A DNA stretch of 64,000 bases from Buxus sempervirens (taxonomy: Eukaryota > Streptophyta > Magnoliopsida > Buxales > Buxaceae), in contig OX387182.1 in the NCBI GenBank assembly GCA_947561395.2, forward strand, positions 54,459,283 to 54,523,282, given 5' to 3'. Positions 35,630-46,982 of this stretch are shown here, piece by piece. The notes under the pieces were generated by a model, which saw only the letters and a program-made list of their open reading frames with translations, was not told the origin of the DNA and searched no databases. Position 1 is the stretch's first letter; each line of letters opens with the position of its first letter. A program made the position numbers and the translations under genes.

Positions 35630-35762
35630 TCGTCTCCCACAAATAAGTGTTGTATATGATGAATTGGCCTTTTCTTGAGACTCTATAGTGCTTGGGAAAA
35701 GAATAGTTCATTCCTCCCATTAATGCAATGCTCTATGATCTAGTCTAGTGATACATTAAAGT
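35630..35762. other. Short host or older sequence between Cassandra and LINE
   Basis: Bounded by tcgtc (35630-35634, right copy of the composite's duplication) and gatacattaaagt (35750-35762, left LINE TSD). No feature seen inside. Confidence 0.6.
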
Positions 35763-36183
35763 GCTCACCTGTTTGAAACATTCAGCCTTCTAGGGGTCTT
35801 CTCCAAGGAGACCCCTTGTCACCATATCTATTTATTATGTGTCAACAGGTGCTTCGCCTAGCCATCACACGAGCAGAGCTGAATGGACGATTTAGGGGTA
35901 TCAAATTGAAGCCTAATTGCCCCTCGGTATCTCATCTCATGTTTGCGGACGATGTTGTCATCTATGGACATGTTCACAATTGAGAAATGCATTGTATGGT
36001 AAGGCTCTTGCACCAGTATTGTGCTGAATCCAGGCTAGATTTAAATTTCCACAAGTCTTCAATACTGTTCAGCAAAGATACTGCTCCATCTATGAGGGCA
36101 ATGGTTAAAGTTATGTTCAATGTACATGGTTCAAGCCATATTGACAAGTACTTGGGGATACCAGTCTTATTCAAGAAGCCTGC
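35763..36183 (+). pseudogene. LINE reverse transcriptase, first part (split by Ogre)
   Basis: Reads PSRGLLQGDPLSPYLFIMC, then LMFADDVVIYGH, then LLHQYCAESRLDLNFHKSS and DKYLGIPVLFKKPA. These are the RT fingers/palm with the FADD catalytic motif and the KS/LGIP motifs of plant L1-type LINEs. A TGA follows the FADD block at about 35981. The frame breaks at cctgc and resumes at 46,983 as PAQKDCKMLLDRVSEKL. The 13-bp TSD at 35750-35762 and 48857-48869 shows that the element is 5'-truncated within RT. Confidence 0.88.
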
Positions 36184-37384
36184 TGTAGAACGGTAGCTCG
36201 TTGTCACTACCAGTTTTCTCGCCTTCAGTCATGGCGAAGAAAGCCCGCACATCTTCAGAGAAGTCTGTCCGCTGCTCTGGTTGTGGCCCAGGCCCATCCA
36301 CTGCTCCCAGTATTGGAGATGGGTTGTATGGTTGCAAGGCCGAAACAAAAGGCTTTTAAAATGGGTTGATGTTGTAGTAGGGAGGTTTGGATTGGTCCAT
36401 GGGGGGAGACAGTTGGATTGTATAAGAGGGTTTTGGGAAGCTTTCCCTTAAATGAGGAAGTTTTCCTTTGCTTCTTTCCTCTCCTTCTTCATGCTTCATC
36501 CTCCTCCAGCCTCTGGGCTTGAAGCCCAAACCTACTTTAGGGATTAGTTTCTTAGCCGTGATTGGCTCCACCATCCCCTGCAAATTGATTCCCAGGCCTT
36601 TCCCCGGGTGAAAGTGGTATTTTTCCATCACTTTCTTAACCATCTTTTCTGCAGTGGTCCCCTTTTCCTTCTTTTTCTCACACCCCCCAGGTATGAAATT
36701 TACTGCCTCAAATTGGAATGAGTGGAATGCAATCTTGTCGACAGTCAAGTCTACATTTATCAAGGGTACGTCAGGTGACACAATGGGAGGCACCAAGTTT
36801 TCGGCTAGGACTGTTATCACCCTTTGCCCTCTTACATATTTCACCCTTTGGTGGAGCGTGGATGGTATTGCCCTAGCCAAATGTATCCACGGCCTCCCTA
36901 GGAGCAGATTGAAGGCTTCGGGTATATCCATCACTTCAAATGTGATGTTAAAGATATTCGGCCCAATTGTGACCGGCAGTTCAATCTCCCCTAGGGAGTG
37001 GGTCTTGGAGCTATCAAAAGCCCTCACTATCCTCCCATTTTGCTTGATCCTTGACTGGTCCAGACCAAGCTTGGTAAAAGTGATTAATGGGCAAACGTTT
37101 AACGCCGACCCGTTTTCAATTAGTACCCGTGCAATCATGCAGCCCTTACAAAGCATTATGATGTGCAAATGGTCAACATGATAACACCCACCTGGGCTGA
37201 TCTCACCCTCTGAGAAACTTATCACATTATGTGACAAGATTTGACCAACCATTTTGCCAAGCTGGTCTGGATCGATTGTCTGGGATACGTGTGCACTCTG
37301 TAGCACCCTTAACAATGCATCCCTGTGCTTTTCAGAATTCAGCAAAAGGCCCAGTATTGAAATCTGGGCCGGGACCTTGTTCAG
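36184..37384 (-). pseudogene. Tat/Ogre protease and G-patch region
   Basis: The frame after the stop at 37385 reads PAQISILGLLLNSEKHRDALL, then protease motif VLIENGSALNVCP, then LLGRPWIH and a G-patch-like PGKGLGINLQG...GLGFKPR. This order is typical of Ogre/Tat elements. The catalytic position is Glu in IENGS where DNGS or DTGS is expected. A stop occurs at 36356-36358, and related sequence in another frame (DFSEDVRAFFAMTEGEKTG) runs to the left edge. Everything downstream in pol is missing. Confidence 0.82.
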
Positions 37385-37702
37385 CTAATCCACAAGATTG
37401 AATTCACTTTTTTTAATTATTTTTATGAGGTCTGCTGCCTCATTTTCTGCACCCTGGGGGGTGTCTTCTCCTATTTTTGCCTTTCCTTTCTGTTTTCTTT
37501 TTTCTTCAGTTTCTTTTTTTTCTTTTTCTGCTTCTGTCTCCTTTTCTTTCTCCTTACCCCCTGCCCATCTCCTCGACCTCGTCATGAGGTTCACCTCCTC
37601 CTGATTCTGGTTCCTAACCACTGGAACCGTAGCCATGATTCCCTCGCTGTAATTCCATGGTACAGCGGCCTCAGAATAGGCTAGTTTTGGGATATTAACC
37701 AC
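37385..37702 (-). pseudogene. Tat/Ogre gag-protease linker
   Basis: Reads VNIPKLAYSEAAVPW, then a charged Glu/Lys-rich stretch and ADLIKIIKKSEFNLVD, ending in TAG. That stop is in frame with the protease segment. It is joined to upstream gag by a frameshift near 37,770 and a stop near 37,711. Confidence 0.75.
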
Positions 37703-37739
37703 TAATGGCTAAAGTTTGGACCGGGATGTATGGGCCGGT

Positions 37740-39749
37740 TTAGGGATAGTGTGGGCTGGCTGAACATTTACAACAAGGGTTGGAGCTTGGATTTGTGGGG
37801 ACAGAAGATGTGATGGAAGCAGTGGTGGGGTCAAGGTTGATGACCAGTGGAGCCTTGGACGGCTTGGATGGTGAATAGATGGGTGGACTGCAATTGAAGA
37901 CCAATGGGGGCCTTGCAGTATTCATCTGGGCCATAAGAGAGGAGACCCGGTTTAAAGAGGAGCTTATGTCCTCAGTAGCAGGCTTGTTTTTCTGGGAGAC
38001 CATGTTGATCTCCTCTTCTTCCTTCTCTGGGAAAAATCGGACCTGGACAGTGGTCCCTACTGGAGTTATGAGCTGTGATGGGTCAAAGGCCCTTCTTGTG
38101 GTGGATATGGCTGTGATGGAGTTGGATGGGCCTGCCCCATTGTGGTACGGCAGAGGGTTCTGCCCAATATCATTTCCCGACAGGGCGGGTGCAGCAGTGT
38201 TAAAGACCAAAGCCTTCTGGTCCAACAGGTCCTGGACCGCATGCTTCAACATCCAGCAAGTGTCAGTAAAGTACCCCGGTGCACCCATGTGATAATCGCA
38301 TGTGATTGCTGGATCAAAATTTCTACCCTTCGGGGCATTCAGGTTGGGCTCTTTCAGAGTCAAATATTCCCCCTTTAGCAGGGTTGGCAGCAGTTGGGAC
38401 AGCGATATCGGGAGAGGAGTAAAGACTCTATTCCTCCTTGCTGCCATCCAGGCCTCACGCTCCTCCTTAGTAAAGGCCCTCCTCTGGTTTGCAGGCACGG
38501 AAGGGGAGAAATTGACATTATGCGGGGTCTGGTACAACTGCTGGTCCTGTTGGGCCTGCTGGGGTGCAGAGATGTTCACGTGGAGCGGCTTCTTGGACGG
38601 AGGAGCCTGGACTAGGTTCACTTCTCCTTCCTTTCGGGCCCCTGTCTTTTTAAATCCAGCCCCTTTCTTCTGGGCCATGGAGGCAGAGGAATCAGACTAC
38701 CCAGTCAGAGTAGAGTAGTCTATCAGCCTTCCTGACCTGATCCCTTCCTCGATCCGGTCCGCCACTTGCACCAGGGCTGCAAAGTTGGTGGTGATCTGAC
38801 CTACCAAATGGTTGTAGAAGGGCTGCCCCAGTGTGCCCATGAACGTCGAGATCATTTCAGGCTCTTGCATAGGTGGCCTGACTTGGGAGGCGGCATCTCT
38901 CCATCTCTTGGCGTACTGCCGTACCGGCTCATCTTTCCCTTTACTCATCCTCATCATGTCGTACCGGTCTGGCACTATCTCAGAGTTGAATTTATATTGG
39001 TCTAGGAACGCGTCGGCCAAGTCTTTCCACCTCCTGATCCTTCCGTGGTCCACTGTAGCGAACCACCTAAGAGCTGACCCGGTCAAACTCCTTTGGAAGA
39101 GTTGAATCAGTATGCCATCCTCCCGGCCAAATTGGCATAGAGCCCCGCAGTACAGTTTTAAGTGACTCATTGGGCAGCCCGTGCCATCAAATTTGTCAAA
39201 GTCCGGGCACTTGAATTTGGCCGGTAGGCATACGTCTGGATACATGCACAAATCGTCAAAGGTGGTTCCTCCATAGCTGTTTCCCCCCTTTACTTCCTTC
39301 AGCTCTTCCTGGATCCTTTCTATTCTGAGCAGCATTTTCTTTTCCATCTCTTCTCTGGCCTTTTCCTTCTCCAGTTCTTTCACGGATTCTGCTGTATTTT
39401 CCCTGATCAGAATAGGTTCAGGGACCGGTTCAGAAATGGGCTCAGGCATGGGTTGAGCCGGAGGCATGTAGGCCTGCGGTGGTGGTGCCTGATGAGAAGT
39501 CGATGCTTGATTTTGGGCTTGGGCTTGTTGGGCCTGAGCCGCCAGTAAATCTCCCAGCATCTTGACCAGACCGCCCACCTGCTCTTGCAGCTGAGCAAAG
39601 TCTTGAGTAGGGACAGTAGCTTGGGCTTGGTTCTCTTCAGTGTTCATGGCTCTGGCCTTGGATCTGGTTACGGGAGCAATGATTGCAAATAAGTGTACCT
39701 GGGGAAGAAAAACAAAGACACGAGTCAGCTTCCATTTAATTTGAAACAC
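37740..39749 (-). pseudogene. Tat/Ogre gag, one in-frame TAG
   Basis: Likely start at MNTEENQAQAT (about 39648), after APVTRSKARA. It has a Gln/Ala- and Pro-rich N-terminus, a coiled-coil-like Glu/Lys stretch, then CPDFDKFDGTGCPMSHLKLYC, LTGSALRWFATVD and WKDLADAFLDQYKFN. This is the retrotrans_gag domain of Tat/Ogre elements. TAG at 38697-38699 follows DYSTLTG. The same frame continues through MAQKKGAGFKK and CDYHMGAPGYFTDTCWMLK, a CHxGAxGHxxxxC-like motif, to 37740. Nucleocapsid-type role, not functional here. Confidence 0.85.
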
Positions 39750-39834
39750 ACCCCTATAAGTGTAGACAAGTAGGTCAGGTGAACACCAGTCCAGATTTTT
39801 TTGTTTTTTTTATTTATTTATTTTTATTTTTTTT

Positions 39835-40875
39835 GCTTGGAACATTTTGGGGCTTCCAAGTGTCCCAAAAATTTTTGGTTTTGATTGGTAAAAATAACCA
39901 AACAAAGGTTTCTTGGAATATTCTGAGGCTTCCAAATATCCTAAAATTTTTTACTTTGAATGGTTCTCGTGACCAAACAAAGGTTTTTGGAATATTCTGA
40001 GGCTTCCAAAGGTCCTAAAAATTTTTGACTTTGAGTGGTTCTCGTGACCAAACAAAGGCTTTTGGAATATTCTGAGGCTTCCAAATGTCCTAAAAATTTT
40101 GACTTTGAGTGGTTCTCGTGACCAAACAAAGGTTTTTGGAATATTCTGAGGCTTCCAAATGTCCTAAAAATTTTTGACTTTGAGTGGTTCTCGTGACCAA
40201 ACAAAGGTTTTTGGAATATTCTGAGGCTTCCAAATGTCCTAAAAAATTTTGACTTTGAGTGGTTCTCGTGACCAAACAAAGGTTCTTTGAATATTCTGAG
40301 GCTTCCAAATGTCCTAAAAATTTTGACTTTGAGTGGTTCTCGTGATCAAACAAAGGTTCTTGGAATATTCTGAGGCTTCCAAATGTCCTAAAAATTTTGA
40401 CTTTGAGTGGTTCTCGCGACCAATCAAAGGTTCTTGGAATATTCTGAGGCTTCCAAATGTCCTAAAAATTTTGACTTTGAGTGGTTCTCGTGACCAAACA
40501 AAGGTTCTTGGAATATTCTGAGGCTTCCAAATGTCCTAAAAATTTTGACTTTGAGTGGTTCTCGTGACCAAACAAAGGTTTTTTTGGAATATTCTAAGGC
40601 TTCCAAATGTCCTAAAAATTTTTGAATTTGAGTGGTTCTCGTGACCAAACAAAGGTTTTTTGGAATATTCTGAAGCTTGCAAATGTCCTAAAAATTTTTG
40701 ACTTTGAGTGGTTCTCGTGACCAAACAAAGGTTTTTTGGAATATTCTGAGACGTCCAAATGTCCTAAAAATTTTTGACTTTGAGTGGTTCTCGTGACCAA
40801 ACAAAGGTTTTTTTTTTTTGGAATATTCTGAGGCTTCCAAATGTCCTAAAAATTTTTGAGTTGATTGATAAAAAT
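39835..40875. repeat. 75-bp minisatellite in the Ogre leader, about 13 copies
   Basis: Units contain ggttctcgtgaccaaacaaa, ggaatattctgaggcttcc and aaatgtcctaaaaattttg. The period is mostly 74-77 bp. Because 75 is divisible by three, long spurious frames appear in it. It lies between gag and the PBS, so it belongs to the 5' untranslated region. Confidence 0.92.
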
Positions 40876-42811
40876 AACAAACCAAGGGTTTTTTGTTTTT
40901 TTTTTTGTTTTTTATTTTTATTTTGAAATTTGCTGAATTTTCTCAGTTTTCAAGTTCCAAAGCTTGATTGACACATGTTTGAATTGAATTGATATCAAAA
41001 AATATGACACCTTAGCTTGCTCTTTGAGTTTCAAAATTAAGTTAAATCCTAAAGAATATTTATTATTTTTTTTCATTATTTATTTATTTTTTTTTGAAAC
41101 ATTTTTATGTTCTCTTTGGGGTGCCTAAGGATTATCCACAGTGTTTAGGCATTTTATTCTGAAAATTCGGGCTGAAAAAACCCATTTATGCATTTCTGCC
41201 TGTATCCGGTATTAAGTGCCGGATAAGGATATGTCTTATTGTATCCGGTAATCATGACCAGATACATGCATATACCTTTGTAACTGGCAATATATACCGG
41301 ATATGAATAGGATTGTTCTTAACCGGCCTGAGTTGCCGGTTAATGCCGAAGTGGCCCTTTTTGACTCATTTTTTCACCAGATTAGGTTTTTTTTCATTCC
41401 CACTTGATGTTCACCTTAACTTGACCTTCAAAACTTGCCCCAAATTGGGCTTGGACATCATACTTGCAAAATTCCCAAAATTCATGAAAAGAACATGGCA
41501 TTACCTTGCCACCTTGTATTACCTTCATTCAATATGGTATTCACATTATACCTTGGCCTGTAAAACATGCAAACGGCCTTCCCACATTTACACCCAATTC
41601 CCCAAACGCAATTGTGTGCTTTTAGCTGAAAACGTGTTTCTCCACCTTCAAGCGTATGGTTTTTGGGTTTTGGCTTATTTGGCAACTTAGAACTCAAGTC
41701 TAGTGATGCCCGGAATCGAATCACAGATCCCATTGTCATCACATCATTGACTCAAATTCTAAGGTAAATGTTTTCACTTTCGCTTTCCGAAGTCACGACC
41801 TCAGTGCGCCAAGCTACACACATTCATGGTTCAACTTCCTATAGGTAAAAGGGTAGGTTGTGCAAAGTGTTTATTGTGCTCAAGTGCATTTGAAATTGAG
41901 GTAACATTCACAACGTCCCAGCCCCTTGCCACTCTTTTTCGTAGCTATGCATTCAATTTCAAGCCAAGGTACATATGACAAGATAATGAAGCTAAATACA
42001 AGCAAGCAAGAGCCAAAGCAACCAAATATGCACAAAAATACTACATGCCCAAAAAGTAGTATACAAATATGTTATTTGTGCAAACAACAATTAAACCATG
42101 GAAGCATGCTTGAAACCCAAAAGTATTTCCTAAAATTCCAGATTTTCATGCTCAAAGTGGACCATTCCTACCCAAATTGAAGCCTAAAATTTTAGCACTA
42201 CTTGACATGATACAAGAAAGGTTTTGATGATTTAAACATGCTTGAAAACCCCCAAAAGATACATTGAAATTTCCAGAATTTTCATGCTCAAAAGTGCATC
42301 CCTTATACCCCAAATTAATGCCTAAAAATTTAGCAACTACTTGACATGGTATAAGAAGAGTTTTGATGATAAAAACATGCTTGAAAACACTCATGATGGC
42401 TACTGAATTTCAGATTTTTGCTCATTGTTTTCATGCTCAAGTCAAGTCATCCTATACCCCAAAATTCAAAGCACGGCCTAAGGCAAACATTAAGCACCAA
42501 AAAAACCTTGTTCATGGGAAACATGCTTGAATACCCAACACAAACACAAAATTTCCAAATTTCAAATATGTGTTTTTTTTCAACTCATGGTATTGAAACC
42601 CCAAAACAACACATATTGCAACATACCCAAGTCATATCACAATATGGGTTTTCCTTTAAACAAAAATCAAGCAACATGCCCATGCCTTTGTCCCAAGCAT
42701 CCCAATCTGATTTGAAATGTAACAATATGCACAAATAAAGTAATCAAAATAGCAAGCATCCAAACGTATAGAAAAGCATGAACAAATACAAAAAATGGCT
42801 TAAATCCAAAG
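40876..42811 (-). other. Ogre 5' leader outside the minisatellite
   Basis: A non-coding stretch between PBS and gag with repeated short phrases (cattttcatgctcaaa..., acttgacatg(a/g)tacaag, catgcttgaaa-ccc) at about 42,100-42,550. It also holds the 41,202-41,343 dyad array. No convincing additional ORF. Confidence 0.55.
41202..41343. repeat. Four 39-bp-spaced dyads in the Ogre leader
   Basis: Dyads start at 41202, 41241, 41280 and 41319, exactly 39 bp apart, each 9-7-9. The last is perfect with different arms (ttaaccggc/gccggttaa). Confidence 0.85.
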
Positions 42812-42830
42812 GTCCCCAGCAGAGTCGCCA
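42812..42830 (-). promoter_or_regulatory. Primer binding site of Ogre-like element
   Basis: On the minus strand tggcgactctgctggggac starts two bases after the LTR end. This agrees with the arginine-tRNA-type PBS reported for Ogre elements, as I recall it. Confidence 0.75.
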
Positions 42831-44746
42831 GTTGTGAGACACGGGAAAAAATCACTGGAATGATCATCCCTCCGTCAACACACGAGGATCGACGTAAAAG
42901 TGGGAGAGTCGCCACCATTCAGATTTTGGGGTGAGAATGGACACCAAAAGATTAAAGATAAGCAAAAAGAATTAAAAAGCAAATTCTAGGGTAAACATAA
43001 CTCTACTTGAAAATCAAATCCAGAGATGGGTAAGGGGATTAGATAATGAACGGGGGAAGGTGTTAGGCACCCCCATTCACCCACACAAGGTGGTTTCCAA
43101 GTATTTGTTCATGCAAAAAGATAAGAAAGTTTGCCAAAAATCATTAAAAACATTGGAAAAGAATGAAGCCAATGTGTGATATTTTCACATGAGGAATCCA
43201 CAGGGATTCTAGATCCTCTTTTATGTCAATATCACTTCTGGAATATCACAAAAAGATGGAAATCAAAGCAAAAGTTGTTCAAAACCAAGTTGAGGCAAAT
43301 CCGAAGAATTTGATAAAAGTAATGCCATTTGTCTAAAAATCATTCAAATCCCATTTTAAATTGATCCAAACCAAATCCATTTGAAAGATTATGGTAAATA
43401 AGGGACTCATGCAAAATTTCAAGTCAATCAGGTTGAAATCCTAGGAGTTATGCTCCTTTAAAGTTGCTGCTGGGGATGATTAAAAGTAACAAGTAGGCAA
43501 CTTTGGAAAATCACCAAGAAAAATCTACTCCATAGAAATCCGTGAACTTTGGTGTCAATGAAGTCTGTATGGCCATCTTTCAAAAGAAACTAGCCTCATA
43601 CAAAAACTCATTCAGATGTGCCTTGGGTGGTCTCCCGAACAGGCCCCGAAGATCACAGATTTACCCAGAAAAGTGTCATTGAGCAGTTCTGAGTAAATCT
43701 GTTACCAATAATTCAAATGGAGTCAAACAATTATGAAACCAACTGGATTTGAAAATAAACTCATAAAGGAGTGCCCAGAAACAAAAATCACTCGAATTGG
43801 ATTTAAAACGAACACATGGCGCTCCGTCGAAGTAACAAGTTCCGTATTTAAACCTGAACTGACCAATCAACTTCGACAGAGAGGTGTCAAAAATCTGCTT
43901 GATAAAAATTAATGAAATTTGGTGGACATAAACTAGACAGCCTTACCTTTCTCATGGTTCTAGAATCACTCCAAAATTCATCCGGACGATGAGGTTATGA
44001 GTGTCCGAAGTCGGGGTACAGTTGCTGTCAAGTAAAGCCCATTTTGAGTAAAACCAATGCAAAAATGTGACAAAGTGTGTGCAATTCGTGCAAGATGAAC
44101 ACAAAACCTTTAAAAATCATCCAAAGACATTCCAGAATTGATTGAGGCCATTTATTTGAGATTTATCACAATGAATGTAATAAATCCCCAAATGTAAGCC
44201 TATCCCGCCAAAATAGTGCTATGTATGTGCAAGTATGAAAAACCATATAAGATCAATAGAACAACATAGCATGCATACATATTCATCAAAATAAGGTTCT
44301 AAAACAACCTAGGGTTCCGTTCCATTATCGTTTCCCTCTGTTCTCTCTCCCCGTTAAACACGGTTCTTCAAGATAATCAAGGGTACTTTGAATATGAAAC
44401 GGTTTATAATCAATCAAAAGGCTTTATGCTACATAGATTCTATCACTAAGGTCAATCCCCAGTCTCGTTTCTCCTAGATCCCGCCTTCACGTTTTACGGC
44501 TAGGGGGAGTCTCGAGATACTTTGAGCCGGGGAAGGTTTTTCACACACAAAGAAGGCCTTATTCTACAGAAAGGTAGAAGAAGAGATCTAGATCTAGGAA
44601 TGTAAAAACAGAAAATAAAAGAAAAGTTTGAGGCTTACCTGGGTTCTGGAAGCGATCCCGCAGCGGTTTTCTTCTTCTCTTGGAGTTCTTCTTGGCGAGA
44701 ATTCAAAACAAGAGTTAATGGCCATTTGCTTAAGGAGGAGCCTCCT

Positions 44747-44754
44747 ATTTATAG
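44747..44754 (-). promoter_or_regulatory. TATA box of minus-strand Ogre LTR
   Basis: TATAAATA followed by aggaggctcctcc, as in the solo LTR at 19,207. Confidence 0.75.
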
Positions 44755-44920
44755 GCAAAGGCTAGGGTTAGGGTTGGTGAGAATGGTAGACACAACATAA
44801 TGTCTATAGCCCACCAACCTTAACCCTGGGGCTATTTCCGAGATTTCCCCTCATTTAATGAGGGATATGATGGTAAAAGTGAAAAACTCTCGGAAAACCC
44901 TAATTTTGAGCAAAACTTGT

Positions 44921-45023
44921 GTATCCGGTATATCAGGCCGGATACACAAGTACCTTAATGTATCCGGTCTATGATGCCGGATACACTAAAGCTTCCTTGT
45001 ATCCGGCCTGAGTTGCCGGATAC
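44921..45023. repeat. Three 39-bp-spaced dyads in the Ogre LTR
   Basis: Starts at 44921, 44960 and 44999, arms 9 bp, spacers 7 bp. The third is perfect: gtatccggc-ctgagtt-gccggatac. Confidence 0.88.
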
Positions 45024-45096
45024 AAGGAAAAAAGCCTTTTTTCAAATTTTAACACAGGCAATACTTATTTACATGTAATATCGTTTAAGTAACTGC

Positions 45097-46982
45097 TTCC
45101 AGAACCCAGGTAAGCCTCAAACCTATCTTTAATTTTCTGTTTTTACATTCTAGATCTAGATCTCTTCTTCTACCTTTCTGTAGAATAAGGCATTTGATGT
45201 GTGTATGAAAACCCTTCCCCGGCTCAAAGTATCTCAAGACTCCCCCTAGCCGTAAAACGTGAAGGCGGCATCTAGGAGAAACGAAACTGAGGATTGATCC
45301 TAGTATTAGAACCTTTATTTGAAGAAGCCTTTTGAATCTGTGAAGACCGTTCTATATTCAAAGTACCCAAGATTATCTTGAAGAACCGTGTTTAACGGGA
45401 AGAGAGAACTAAGGGAAACGATAATGGAACGGAACCCTAGGTTGTTCTAGAACCCCTTTTTTATTGATCTAAATGCATGCTATAAGCCTTATGATTCTAT
45501 GAAAACCGTTCCATATTCAAAGTACCCCAAGATTATCTTGAAGAACCGTGTTTAACGGGGAGAGAGAACTAAGGGAAACGATAATGGAACGGAACCCTAG
45601 GTTGTTTTAGAACCTTATTTTGATTGATATGAATGCATGCTATCTTTGCTATGTTGTTGGAATGATTTTTACACCTACACATATATGACACGTGATTTTG
45701 GCGGGGTAGGCTCATATTTCAAATTTATTGCATTTATTGTGATAAAATCTGAAATAAATAGCCCCAAGCAATTATGGAATGTTTTCAAATGATTTTCAAA
45801 GGATTTTGATTAATCTTGCACGGATCACACACACTTTATCACTATTTGGAGTTGGTTTTCTTCAAAAATGGCTTAACTTAACAGCAACTGTACCCCAACT
45901 TCGGACACTCGTAACCATGGGAAAGGAGAGGCTGTTTAGTCTATGCCTACCAAATTTCAATAATTTCTATCAAGCGGATTTTTGTCACTTCGACTGAGCG
46001 CCATGTGTTCGTTTTAAGTCCGATTCGAGTGATTTTTGTTTTTGAGTTTTCCTATGGAAGTCTAGTTTTAAATCCAGTTGGTTTCATAATTTTTTGACTC
46101 CATTTGTATCGTGAGCAACAGATTTACTCAGAACTGTTCAACAACACTTTTCTGGGTAAATCTGTGATCTTCGGGGCCTGTTCGGGAGACCACCCAAGGT
46201 ACATCCGAATGAATTTTTGTATGAGGCTTGTTTCATTTGAAAGATGGCCATACAGACTTCACTCACACCAAATTTCATGAATTTACATGGAGCCGATTTT
46301 GCTAGATGATTTTCCAAACTTGCCCACTTGTTATTTTTAATCATCTCCAGCAGCAGATTTTAAAGGAGCATAACTCCTAGGATTTCAACCGGATTTAGTT
46401 GAAATTTTGCATGAGTCTCTTATTTACCATATTCTTTCAAATGGATTTGGTTTGATTCAATTTAAATTGGATTTGAATGATTTCAAGACAAATGGTTCTT
46501 GCTTTTACCGAATTTAACTCAACTTGGTTTTGTGCAACTTTTGCTTTGATTTCCATCTTTTGGTGATATTCCAGAAGTGATATTGACATAGAAGAGGATC
46601 TGGAATCCATTTGGATTTCTCATGTGAAGATATCACACATTTGTTTAAATCTTTTTCAATGTTTTTTAATGATTTTTAGCAAGCTTTCTTAACTCTTTTT
46701 GCATGAACAAACACTTGGCAACCACCTTGTGTGGGTGAATGGGGGTGCCTAACACCTTCCCCCGTTCATAATCTAATCCCCTTACCCATCTCTGGATTTG
46801 ATTTTCAAGTAGAGTTATTTTTACTCTAGAATTGGCCTTTTAGCTCTTTGGATTATTTTTGAATCTTTTTGGTGTCCATTCACACCCGAAAATTCTGAAT
46901 GGTGGCGACTCTCCCATTTTTACATTGAGCCCATGTGTTGACGGAGGGGAAATCATCCATGTGATTCTTCCCATGTCTCACA
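45097..46982 (+). repeat. Ogre-like LTR 3' part, plus strand, head-to-head with the minus piece
   Basis: Begins at the motif actgcttccagaacccagg (equivalent to about 19,316) and runs to TGTCTCACA. It contains a ~145-bp internal tandem duplication (about 45,340-45,640) built on aagtaccc(c)aagattatc and ggaacggaaccctagg. With the minus-strand piece it forms inverted arms of about 1.8 kb, visibly diverged from each other. Confidence 0.82.

Larger units (their letters stand above)
42833..45096 (-). repeat. Ogre-like LTR, minus strand, lacking its first ~500 bp
   Basis: Ends TGTCTCACA next to the PBS. It parallels the solo LTR at 18,398 from its position ~503 onward: dyads, TATA, donor-like motif, ggtgcctaacacc block. 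Minus-strand TATA sequence TATAAATA lies at 44747-44754. Confidence 0.82.
36184..46982 (-). mobile_element. Rearranged Tat/Ogre-type retrotransposon inside the LINE
   Basis: Bounded by cctgc (36179-36183 and 46983-46987) in an otherwise continuous LINE frame. From left to right: a broken protease region, gag, a 75-bp minisatellite, leader, PBS and an LTR piece, all minus strand. Then comes a second LTR piece in plus orientation ending TGTCTCACA at the TSD. The left edge TGTAGA equals the first six bases of the related LTR start (TGTAGACACC) and then passes into pol-region sequence. RT, RNase H and integrase are absent. Confidence 0.82.

Noticed and set aside
36184..36200. TGTAGAACGG as a genuine full LTR start
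   Set aside because: Only the first six bases match the family LTR start; the following sequence reads as pol-region coding on the other strand. At most a remnant of the LTR tip.
39941..40885. Several long overlapping frames with a 25-residue repeat (HENHSKSK, LEASEYSKN)
   Set aside because: They are translations of the 75-bp minisatellite. Period 75 keeps any frame open; frames shift between units, and the region is an untranslated leader.
41202..45023. Regularly spaced repeats suggestive of a CRISPR array
   Set aside because: The DNA is plant nuclear, only 2-4 units occur per array, the dyad centres and 14-bp gaps are not unique spacers, and they lie in LTR or leader sequence.
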